6,156 bases of DNA from contig DQTM01000174.1 in the NCBI GenBank assembly GCA_015662785.1, positions 1 through 6,156 of the forward strand, read 5' to 3'. Shown here in pieces: positions 1 to 5,685 of the stretch. The notes beneath the pieces were generated by a model. The model was not told where the DNA came from and did no database searches. It saw only the letters and a list, made by a program, of their open reading frames with translations. The position numbers were made by a program, and so were the translations under genes. Positions within the stretch are counted from its first letter, which is position 1, and the number at the start of each line of letters is the position of its first letter. The DNA comes from Sulfurospirillum arcachonense (GTDB lineage: Bacteria > Campylobacterota > Campylobacteria > Campylobacterales > Sulfurospirillaceae).

Positions 1-123
1 GAATTATCAACAGGAAAGTTAATTAAACTTCGTTTGTTGACTTCTAGGGTGATAATACAAAGTGCACTAAGACGTAAAAAATCTTTAGGAGCACACTATA
101 TAAGAGGAGAAAATACGGAATGA
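1..123 (+). CDS. nadB: L-aspartate oxidase, C-terminal end (partial)
   Basis: Frame 1 is open from the window edge and ends at TGA 121-123, giving 40 residues of a protein that begins upstream. The tail contains LRRKKSLGAHYIRGENTE. A basic stretch followed by S-(L/R)-G-x-H-(Y/F) is typical of the C-terminal helical domain of L-aspartate oxidase, the FAD enzyme that makes iminoaspartate for NAD synthesis; the related fumarate reductase and succinate dehydrogenase flavoproteins carry a similar E-S-R-G-A-H element. The shorter loop and the termination soon after this motif favour NadB. Its stop overlaps the nhaD start as ATGA, so the two genes are probably co-transcribed and translationally coupled. 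Only the tail is visible, so the assignment is from one motif; another member of the flavoprotein family is the main alternative. Confidence 0.68.
   Translation, partial: ELSTGKLIKLRLLTSRVIIQSALRRKKSLGAHYIRGENTE
105..109 (+). promoter_or_regulatory. Ribosome binding site of nhaD
   Basis: AGGAG lies 10 bases before the ATG at 120, inside the last codons of the upstream gene. The spacing is at the long end of normal. It supports the ATG at 120 as the start, as does the signal-like peptide that begins there. Confidence 0.6.
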
Positions 124-1478
124 AAAAGTTATTGATATTGCTAGCACTGGTTAGTAGTGCATTTGCGTCAGGTGGAGAGTCGTTAGTTGGAACGTGGGTT
201 GGAGTCGCGTCTCTGATTATCTTTGTGGTAGGTTATTATGTGATTGCAGCTGAAGAGGTATACCATATAAACAAAGCAAAACCAGCATTATTTATAGGTA
301 CATTTATATTTATGTTGATTGGTTTTTACTACTTTATAAACGGTCTTGATACTGAACCACTTCATCATGAGATCAAACTTCTTATTTTAGAGATTGCAGA
401 AATATTCTTTTTCTTATTGGTTGCTATGACTTATATTGAAGCACTTATAGAAAGACGTGTATTTGATACACTCAAATATAATCTTGTTTCAAAAGGTTAT
501 ACATATAAAAGACTTTTTTGGCTTACAGGTATGATTGCATTTTTCTTAAGTCCTATCGCCGATAACTTAACAACAGCACTTATTCTTTCTACAGTTTTAA
601 TAACAATAGAGAAGAAAAATAAAGCATTCTTAGTGCCAGGTGCTATAAATATAGTAGTTGCTGCAAACGCAGGTGGTGCTTGGAGTCCTTTTGGTGATAT
701 TACTACTCTTATGGCATGGACTGCAGGTAAAGGTCATTTTGTTGATTTTATGTTTTTGTTTCCAGCGGCAGTAGTCGGTTGGCTTGTTACAGCATATTTG
801 CTTTCTCGTTTTGTTCCAGATGACAAACCAGCTTTTGATGCTGAAAATGAACCAAGAGTGACTATTTTAAAAGGTGGAAAGATTATCATAGGCCTTGGTA
901 TATTTACAATTTTTTGTGCAGTTATGTCACATCAACTGTTTAATTTGCCAGCGATGTGGGGTATGATGTTTGGTCTGTCTTTACTTAAACTTTATTCTTA
1001 TTCTCATAAAAAAAGACACAATGAAGATATAAAGATATTTGATTCATTGAGTAAGATAGAAAATGATACGTTGTTATTTTTCTTTGGTATTTTAGCAGCT
1101 GTTGGAAGTTTACATTTTATAGGTTATTTAGCACTTGCTGCTAATTTATACGAAACAGCAGGAGCAACAACAGTGAATATTGGTGTTGGTTTCCTTTCCG
1201 CTATTGTAGACAATATACCTGTTATGAGTGCCGTCTTAAAAGCAAACCCAACAATGGGACTTGATCAATGGATGCTTGTAACTCTCACCGCTGGTATTGG
1301 TGGTAGTTTGATTAGTTTTGGTAGTGCTGCAGGTGTTGGTGTTATGGGGAAACTTAGAGGTATATATACATTTGCTGCTCACATGAAATACTCATGGACA
1401 ATTCTAGTAGGATATGTAATTTCTATAAGTATTTGGTATGTTCAGTATGAAATATTTGGATTATATATAAAACATTAG
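120..1478 (+). CDS. nhaD: Na+/H+ antiporter, NhaD family
   Basis: This is a 452-residue polytopic inner-membrane protein expected to exchange Na+ (or Li+) for H+ and so help pH and sodium homeostasis. About 11 to 13 hydrophobic segments are visible. The NhaD hallmarks are SPIADNLTTA at 144-153, INIVVAANAGGAWSPFGD at 176-193, SAIVDNIPVMSA at 360-371 and GIGGSLISFGSAAGVGVMG at 392-410. The paired motifs ADN (Asp148) and VDN (Asp364) reflect the inverted-repeat architecture of the ion transporter superfamily, with these acidic residues the likely ion-binding sites. The first 16 or so residues are MKK plus a hydrophobic run ending AFASGG, like a cleavable signal peptide, which puts the mature N terminus in the periplasm. 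A cytoplasmic-looking basic and acidic loop lies at about 294-313. The start overlaps the preceding stop codon. Family assignment is firm; ion specificity is inferred from the family. Confidence 0.93.
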   Translation: MKKLLILLALVSSAFASGGESLVGTWVGVASLIIFVVGYYVIAAEEVYHINKAKPALFIGTFIFMLIGFYYFINGLDTEPLHHEIKLLILEIAEIFFFLLVAMTYIEALIERRVFDTLKYNLVSKGYTYKRLFWLTGMIAFFLSPIADNLTTALILSTVLITIEKKNKAFLVPGAINIVVAANAGGAWSPFGDITTLMAWTAGKGHFVDFMFLFPAAVVGWLVTAYLLSRFVPDDKPAFDAENEPRVTILKGGKIIIGLGIFTIFCAVMSHQLFNLPAMWGMMFGLSLLKLYSYSHKKRHNEDIKIFDSLSKIENDTLLFFFGILAAVGSLHFIGYLALAANLYETAGATTVNIGVGFLSAIVDNIPVMSAVLKANPTMGLDQWMLVTLTAGIGGSLISFGSAAGVGVMGKLRGIYTFAAHMKYSWTILVGYVISISIWYVQYEIFGLYIKH

Positions 1479-1485
1479 AAAATTG

Positions 1486-1516
1486 ATACAGTAGATTTTT
1501 ATGAAATCTACTGTAT
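1486..1516 (+). terminator. Strong inverted repeat between nhaD and guaA, possible terminator
   Basis: A perfect 13-bp stem is formed by 1486-1498 (ATACAGTAGATTT) and 1504-1516 (AAATCTACTGTAT), with loop TTATG. It begins 8 bases after the nhaD stop, so it is well placed to terminate the nadB-nhaD transcript or protect its 3' end. It lacks the U-run expected of an intrinsic terminator: ATCCGCG follows. Its right arm runs into the TATAAT box of the likely guaA promoter, so it could instead be an operator for a dimeric regulator. The palindrome is certain; its role is inference. Confidence 0.5.
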
Positions 1517-1519
1517 AAT
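1514..1519 (+). promoter_or_regulatory. Putative -10 box of the guaA promoter
   Basis: A perfect TATAAT lies 23 bases before the guaA start and would place transcription start near 1526, giving a leader of roughly 17 bases. No TTGACA-like -35 sits at 17 bp (1491-1496 reads GTAGAT). That is usual for sigma-70 promoters of Campylobacterota, which rely on an extended -10 and upstream A/T periodicity. The box overlaps the right arm of the inverted repeat. Confidence 0.5.
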
Positions 1520-1530
1520 CCGCGAAAAAT

Positions 1531-1536
1531 TAAGGA
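1531..1536 (+). promoter_or_regulatory. Ribosome binding site fixing the TTG start of guaA
   Basis: TAAGGA ends 6 bases before TTG 1543-1545. No in-frame ATG or GTG nearby has comparable spacing, and translation from TTG gives the expected short N terminus before the conserved VVLDFGSQYTQLIAR block of GMP synthase. Confidence 0.7.
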
Positions 1537-1542
1537 ATTACA

Positions 1543-3084
1543 TTGAAAACTAACGTTCCAATAGTAGTATTGGATTTTGGATCACAATATACACAGTTAA
1601 TAGCTAGAAAACTAAGAGAGAGTGGAGTTTATTGTGAAATAGTTCCATTTCGTGAAAGTATAGAAGATATAAAAGCAAGAAATCCACAAGGAATTATCCT
1701 TAGTGGTGGACCAGCTTCTGTATATGCTAAAGATGCTTATCATCCTGATAGTGCTATATATGATTTAGGATTGCCAATACTTGGAATTTGTTATGGAATG
1801 CAGCTGATAAATCAACATTTTGGTGGAAGCGTAGTACCGGCTGATCATCAAGAGTATGGAAAAGCAGAACTTAGTTTTGAGAGTGACCATAAGATTTTCA
1901 AAGATACAAAATGTGGACAGATAGTTTGGATGAGTCATGGTGACAAAGTAGAAAAACTTGCTGAGGGATTTGAAAAGATAGCATTTAGTGAAAACTCACC
2001 TTATGCTGGAGTTGCTGATGAGAAGAGAGATATTTATGCATTTCAATTTCATCCGGAAGTTTATCACTCTGAGGAAGGTACAAAATTACTTAAAAACTTT
2101 GCAAAATATATATGTAAATGTGAAAGCACTTGGAATATGGGTTCATTTGCAAAAGAGAAGATTGAAGCAATCAAAGCACAAGTAGGTAATAAAAAAGTAC
2201 TTTGTGGTGTTAGTGGGGGAGTTGATAGCTCTGTTGTTGCCGCACTTCTAAATGAAGCTATAGGCGATAACCTAGTAGCTGTTTTTGTAGATAATGGACT
2301 TCTTCGTGCAAACGAGAGAGAACAAGTTGAAGCGATGTTTAAAACTAAGCTTAAATTAGACCTTATCACTATTGATGCTAGTGAAGAGTTTTTAACAAAT
2401 CTAAAGGGTGTAACTGACCCAGAGAAAAAGAGAAAAATTATTGGTGAAACTTTTATCAAAGTATTTGATAAAGAAGCAAAAAAACATGCTGGTATCGAGT
2501 TTTTAGCTCAAGGTACACTTTATACGGATGTTATAGAATCAGTTTCTGTTAAAGGTCCTTCAAAAACAATCAAATCTCATCATAATGTTGGTGGTCTTCC
2601 TGATTGGATGACGTTTGAACTAGTTGAACCTTTAAATGAGATTTTTAAAGATGAGGTTAGAAGACTAGGACTTGAACTTGGACTTCCAAAAGATATGATA
2701 GCTCGACATCCTTTTCCTGGACCTGGACTTGGTATCAGAATAATGGGTGATGTAAATGGAACAGATTTAGAGATACTTCGTAAAGCAGACACTATTATGC
2801 TTGAAGAACTTCATGCAACTGGTTACTATGTAAAAACATGGCAAGCATTTACAGTTTTGTTAAACGTAAAAAGTGTTGGTGTTATGGGAGATAATAGAAC
2901 TTATGACAATACCGCTTGTATCCGTATAGTTGAAGCAACTGACGGTATGACTGCAACTTTTGCACATATACCTCATACTATACTTGAAAATATGAGTAGA
3001 AGAATTATAAATGAAGTTGATGGAATAAACAGAGTAGTTTATGATATCAGCTCAAAACCACCTGCAACAATAGAGTGGGAATAA
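1543..3084 (+). CDS. guaA: GMP synthase (glutamine-hydrolysing)
   Basis: This cytoplasmic enzyme converts XMP to GMP using ATP and ammonia released from glutamine, the last step of the guanine branch. The 513 residues match the family's usual length. The class I amidotransferase domain (about 5-195) has DFGSQYTQLIAR at 11-22, the oxyanion region LSGGPASVY at 53-61, the nucleophile Cys83 in GICYGMQ, and the triad partners His170 and Glu172 in FQFHPE. The ATP pyrophosphatase domain has the P-loop SGGVDSS at 224-230 and the substrate lid region ESVSVKGPSKTIKSHHNVGG at 332-351. The C-terminal dimerisation domain contains HPFPGPGLGIRI (389-400) and ends in KPPATIEWE. All key residues are present. 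Translation starts at TTG with a good ribosome binding site. The gene probably has its own promoter at 1514-1519 and continues into hemD after 4 bases. Confidence 0.98.
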   Translation: MKTNVPIVVLDFGSQYTQLIARKLRESGVYCEIVPFRESIEDIKARNPQGIILSGGPASVYAKDAYHPDSAIYDLGLPILGICYGMQLINQHFGGSVVPADHQEYGKAELSFESDHKIFKDTKCGQIVWMSHGDKVEKLAEGFEKIAFSENSPYAGVADEKRDIYAFQFHPEVYHSEEGTKLLKNFAKYICKCESTWNMGSFAKEKIEAIKAQVGNKKVLCGVSGGVDSSVVAALLNEAIGDNLVAVFVDNGLLRANEREQVEAMFKTKLKLDLITIDASEEFLTNLKGVTDPEKKRKIIGETFIKVFDKEAKKHAGIEFLAQGTLYTDVIESVSVKGPSKTIKSHHNVGGLPDWMTFELVEPLNEIFKDEVRRLGLELGLPKDMIARHPFPGPGLGIRIMGDVNGTDLEILRKADTIMLEELHATGYYVKTWQAFTVLLNVKSVGVMGDNRTYDNTACIRIVEATDGMTATFAHIPHTILENMSRRIINEVDGINRVVYDISSKPPATIEWE

Positions 3085-3088
3085 GACT

Positions 3089-3733
3089 TTGAGTATCTAC
3101 CTCCTTAGTGACACGTTTCACGAGGGGGTAGTAAACTTACCTCAAATCAAGGTTACATGTAGAGACATTGATCTTGATTTAACTCCTTATGATGCGCTCA
3201 TTTTTAGTTCTAAAAATGCTGTAAAAGCGATAGATTTGATCAATAAAGATTGGCGAAAAATACCTTCTTATGCTATAGGTGAACCAACTGCAAAATCAAT
3301 AACAAAACTAAATGGAAACCTTGTCTTTACTTCAAACTCTTCCTATGGGGATGATTTTGCTCAAGAGATTTATCAAAAATTAATGGGTAAAAAAGTTCTA
3401 TTTTTAAGAGCAAAAAAAGTACTTTCAAACTTAGAAAATATACTAAAAGATAATGAAATTAACTTAAAATCAGAGATAGTTTATGAGACTACATGTAAAG
3501 AAAATAAACCTTTACATGTAGAAAATAAAAATAGCGTTTTTATATTTACTTCACCATCTACTGTTGAGTGTTTTTTTAGTAATTATGAATGGTGTGATAC
3601 TTATCAAGCTGTTTGTATTGGAAATGTGACAGCTAAGGCACTTCCTAAGAATATAACTCTTCATGTTAGTAAAGTCCAATCAATACAATCTTGTATCAAA
3701 ATTGCTAAAACTTTAAGCAAAATTTACCTATAA
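3089..3733 (+). CDS. hemD: Uroporphyrinogen-III synthase, divergent
   Basis: This 214-residue cytoplasmic protein is the likely enzyme that cyclises hydroxymethylbilane to uroporphyrinogen III, with inversion of ring D, for haem, sirohaem and cobalamin. HemD is poorly conserved, and recognition rests on its spaced small motifs. These are YLLSDT near the N terminus, YDALIFSSKNAV at 34-45, YAIGEPTA at 61-68, KKVLFLRAKK at 101-110, VYETT at 131-135, FTSPSTVECF at 153-162 and CIGNVTAKAL at 176-185. They fit the two-lobed fold in which residues 33-45 and 152-180 line the cleft. The TTG start lies 4 bases after the guaA stop, with a weak GGGA at 3077-3080, so expression probably depends on coupling to guaA. 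The stop codon TAA is part of a TATAAT box for the next transcript. Length is slightly short for the family (about 240-260), but no lobe is missing. Confidence 0.82.
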   Translation: MSIYLLSDTFHEGVVNLPQIKVTCRDIDLDLTPYDALIFSSKNAVKAIDLINKDWRKIPSYAIGEPTAKSITKLNGNLVFTSNSSYGDDFAQEIYQKLMGKKVLFLRAKKVLSNLENILKDNEINLKSEIVYETTCKENKPLHVENKNSVFIFTSPSTVECFFSNYEWCDTYQAVCIGNVTAKALPKNITLHVSKVQSIQSCIKIAKTLSKIYL

Positions 3734-3734
3734 T
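3729..3734 (+). promoter_or_regulatory. Putative -10 box of the 6S-like RNA, overlapping the hemD stop
   Basis: TATAAT at 3729-3734 contains the hemD stop codon (3731-3733). It would start transcription near 3741, just before the 5' strand of the RNA's closing stem at 3744. There is no convincing -35; the upstream sequence is A/T-rich with short A and T runs. The match between predicted start and stem edge is the main support. Confidence 0.6.
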
Positions 3735-3740
3735 ACTCTT

Positions 3741-3938
3741 ATGCCTGAGTGAAGCGACAACCGTATAATGAGGGTCCAACAGATAGTATTATGTGGGATG
3801 TTGTACTGTTTTGGTGTGTCTGTGGTTTCGTTTGAGTTTTGCAAAAAGCGAGAAATTGTAGCCTAAAGAGATGGTTAATCCTGCGTCGTTGGCTTAATAT
3901 GGGCCTAACGCATAGACGGAACGCCCACTCGGGTTTTT
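3741..3938 (+). ncRNA. ssrS: 6S RNA candidate upstream of purD
   Basis: This roughly 198-base stretch has no credible ORF and can be folded by eye into the 6S plan. The ends pair: CCTGAGTG (3744-3751) with CACTCGGG (3926-3933), 8 bp including one G-U. A long terminal arm joins GGAT (3796-3799) to ATCC (3878-3881), CTGTTTTGG (3806-3814) to CCTAAAGAG (3862-3870, two mismatches), GGTTT (3824-3828) to AAATT (3853-3857) and CGTTT (3829-3833) to AAGCG (3846-3850). Between lies a large open bubble (3752-3795 and 3882-3925). Its 3' side can form a small hairpin, CGTCGTTGGC (3884-3893) with GCC-T-AAC and GACG (3903-3918). 6S RNA mimics an open promoter and sequesters housekeeping RNA polymerase, mainly in stationary phase. 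As I recall, 6S RNA of Campylobacter and Helicobacter lies beside purD, which agrees. The ends also resemble E. coli 6S (CUGAG...CUCGG). The fold is manual, and another structured leader of purD is the alternative. Confidence 0.72.
3924..3938 (+). terminator. Weak terminator-like end of the 6S-like RNA
   Basis: CCC (3924-3926) and GGG (3931-3933) can form a very short hairpin with loop ACTC, directly followed by five T (3934-3938). The same GGG strand pairs with the RNA's 5' end in the closing stem. Such a short local stem should terminate poorly, so read-through into purD, with the mature 3' end made by processing, is plausible. The RNA end near 3938 is therefore approximate. Confidence 0.42.
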
Positions 3939-3943
3939 AATTT

Positions 3944-3947
3944 GGAG
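3944..3947 (+). promoter_or_regulatory. Ribosome binding site of purD
   Basis: GGAG lies 5 bases before the ATG at 3953, just downstream of the RNA's T-run. It fixes the purD start, and the conserved IIGSGGRE nucleotide-binding loop begins five residues in. Confidence 0.75.
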
Positions 3948-3952
3948 ATTTA

Positions 3953-5224
3953 ATGGATATATTGATTATTGGTAGTGGTGGGCGTGAGTATTCGATAGGA
4001 CTTGCTTTGAGCAAGGATAAAAATGTTGACAAACTCTATTTTGCTCCAGGAAATGGTGCAACTGGTAGATTTGGTGAAAACATATCAATAACAGATTTTG
4101 AAAAACTAGCAACTTTTGTAAAAGAGAAAAATATAGAACTTACTATAGTCGGTCCAGAAGCTCCTTTAGTTGATGGTATCGTAGATGTTTTTAAATCACA
4201 TAATCTCAATGTATTTGGTTCTTCAAAAGCAGCTTCTCAACTTGAGGGCTCCAAAATATTTATGAAGAATTTTTTAGCTAGAAACGGTATCCCAACAGCC
4301 GCCTATATAGAAACAACAGATATTAAAAAAGCAAATGATTTTATAGATTCACTTCAAACTCCAATAGTAGTAAAAGCAGATGGTCTTTGTGGTGGTAAAG
4401 GTGTTATTATCGCTATGAGTTACGAAGAGGCAAAAATAGCTGCATCAGATATGTTAAGAGGAGAGAGTTTTGGAGATGCTGGAACTTCTATCGTAGTTGA
4501 AGAATTTTTGGATGGTTATGAGCTTTCAGTTTTTGCAATTTGTGATGGCGAAGACTACAAAATACTACCAGCCGCTCAAGATCATAAAAGACTTTTAAAT
4601 GGTGATGAAGGACCAAATACAGGTGGTATGGGTGCATATGCTCCAACACCTCTTATAAATGATGAATTATATAAAAAGATAAATGAGAGAGTTGTAGACC
4701 CAACTTTAAAGGGTATGAAAGATGAAGGATATCCTTTTGAAGGTGTACTTTTTATAGGAATTATGGTTGTCAATGGTGAGCCTATAGTATTAGAATATAA
4801 CGTACGTTTTGGTGATCCTGAGTGTGAAATACTAATGCCACTTCTAAAGTCACCAGCGAGTGAGCTTTTTTATAAAGCAGCAACAAAAGATTTAAAAAAC
4901 TTAAAAATTGAGTTGAGTGATGAGTACGCTGTGTGTGTAGTTATGGCGAGTGAACACTATCCATTTAAAAGCTCAAAACCAGCAGAGATTCTTGTAGATG
5001 ACTCTCTTGATATTGAGGTAGCAAAAAATACGCATATATCTTATGCAGGAGTAACTTTAGAAGATGAAAAATTATATGCTACTGGTGGAAGAGTTCTTCT
5101 TTGTGTTGGACTTGGGAGTAGTATAAAAGAGGCACGTGATCGTGCATATGCAAGATGTGGTGATATCCATTTTGTTGGTAAAAAATTTAGAACAGATATT
5201 GCATATCAAGCGTTAAAAGGTTAG
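3953..5224 (+). CDS. purD: Phosphoribosylamine-glycine ligase (GAR synthetase)
   Basis: This cytoplasmic ATP-grasp ligase joins 5-phosphoribosylamine and glycine with ATP to form glycinamide ribonucleotide, the second step of purine synthesis. The 423 residues are the standard length. The N domain shows IIGSGGRE at 5-12 and IVGPEAPLVDGIVD at 65-78. The ATP-grasp part shows LEGSKIFMKNFL at 97-108, VVKADGLCGGKGVIIA at 139-154, EEFLDGYELSVFAICDG at 183-199, and DHKRLLNGDEGPNTGGMGAY at 210-229. Mg2+ ligands Glu281 and Asn283 lie in LEYNVRFGDPE (280-290). The C domain ends with VGKKFRTDIAYQAL. Tyr13 replaces the His usually found in GGREH, probably a lineage variant. The gene begins 14 bases after the T-run of the 6S-like RNA and 5 bases separate it from the RDD gene. 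Its transcript may arise by read-through from the RNA promoter. Confidence 0.97.
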   Translation: MDILIIGSGGREYSIGLALSKDKNVDKLYFAPGNGATGRFGENISITDFEKLATFVKEKNIELTIVGPEAPLVDGIVDVFKSHNLNVFGSSKAASQLEGSKIFMKNFLARNGIPTAAYIETTDIKKANDFIDSLQTPIVVKADGLCGGKGVIIAMSYEEAKIAASDMLRGESFGDAGTSIVVEEFLDGYELSVFAICDGEDYKILPAAQDHKRLLNGDEGPNTGGMGAYAPTPLINDELYKKINERVVDPTLKGMKDEGYPFEGVLFIGIMVVNGEPIVLEYNVRFGDPECEILMPLLKSPASELFYKAATKDLKNLKIELSDEYAVCVVMASEHYPFKSSKPAEILVDDSLDIEVAKNTHISYAGVTLEDEKLYATGGRVLLCVGLGSSIKEARDRAYARCGDIHFVGKKFRTDIAYQALKG

Positions 5225-5229
5225 AATCC

Positions 5230-5685
5230 GTGACTGAAGAAGAAGTTATAGAAAAATTTGAGAGAGAAAATATATCTCTCGCACCATTCCCAAAAAGATT
5301 TTTTGCATATTTCATTGATGAGATACTTGTCTCATTTTTGTTTGTAATGATTTATATTGGTTCAATTGAAGAGAGTAATAATATTGAAGAGACAATCAAT
5401 ATGATAAATGGATTAGTAATTTATATTATGATTTTAAAAGCTGTATATCAGACATTTTTTGTCTGGATGTATGGTGCGACACTTGGAAAAATTTTTATGA
5501 AAATAAGAGTTGTGTCAATTAATGACTTAGAAAACCCACAGTTACTTTACTCTCTAAATAGAGCTATTGTAAGAATTTTAAGTGAGTCTATTTTTTATCT
5601 TGGTTTTGTTTGGGCATTTATGAATTCTAAAAGAGAATCTTGGCACGATAAAGCAGGTCGTACATTGGTAGTAAATGCTTTTTAG
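5230..5685 (+). CDS. RDD-family inner-membrane protein
   Basis: This 151-residue membrane protein has the RDD layout. A short acidic cytoplasmic N terminus leads to Arg23 and Asp30 in KRFFAYFIDE, and three hydrophobic segments lie at about 24-44, 58-80 and 112-130. A conserved loop reads YGATLGKIFMKIRVV (81-95), and the tail WHDKAGRTLVV (138-148) is characteristic of the family. RDD proteins are small inner-membrane proteins of mostly unknown role; a few have been linked to ion transport, and no function should be assigned here. Translation starts at GTG 5230, five bases after the purD stop, with AAAGG at 5216-5220 inside the end of purD as the likely ribosome binding site. Its 3' end overlaps the next gene by 11 bases, so it is coupled to lptD. 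A link with the envelope is possible from context only. Confidence 0.85.
   Translation: MTEEEVIEKFERENISLAPFPKRFFAYFIDEILVSFLFVMIYIGSIEESNNIEETINMINGLVIYIMILKAVYQTFFVWMYGATLGKIFMKIRVVSINDLENPQLLYSLNRAIVRILSESIFYLGFVWAFMNSKRESWHDKAGRTLVVNAF

Noticed and set aside
37..56. TTGACT (37-42) and GATAAT (51-56) as an nhaD promoter
   Set aside because: The spacer is only 8 bases, far from the 16-18 needed, and both lie within the coding end of the preceding gene.
2064..2459. Minus-strand ORF of 131 codons inside guaA
   Set aside because: It lies wholly opposite a clearly functional gene, is Ser/Leu-rich with no recognisable domain, and has no ribosome binding site.
1988..2792. Other short frames inside guaA (1988-2185 plus, 2580-2792 minus)
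   Set aside because: They are shadows of the guaA reading frame with no family resemblance.
3791..3835. Small ORF of 14 codons (ATG 3791 to TGA 3833-3835)
   Set aside because: It has no ribosome binding site, an unusual Cys/Trp-rich composition, and lies within the paired arm of the 6S-like RNA.
3734..3952. Purine-type riboswitch controlling purD
   Set aside because: The three-way junction core and loop-loop motifs of purine riboswitches are not seen, and the end-to-end pairing with one long arm fits 6S RNA better.
3734..3952. SRP (4.5S) RNA, tmRNA or RNase P RNA
   Set aside because: I find no SRP GGAA-loop helix with its asymmetric bulge, no tRNA-like ends or tag frame, and no RNase P core motif; the size also disagrees for the last two.
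4582..4773. Minus-strand ORF opposite purD
   Set aside because: It is the antisense shadow of the conserved ATP-grasp region and has no independent support.
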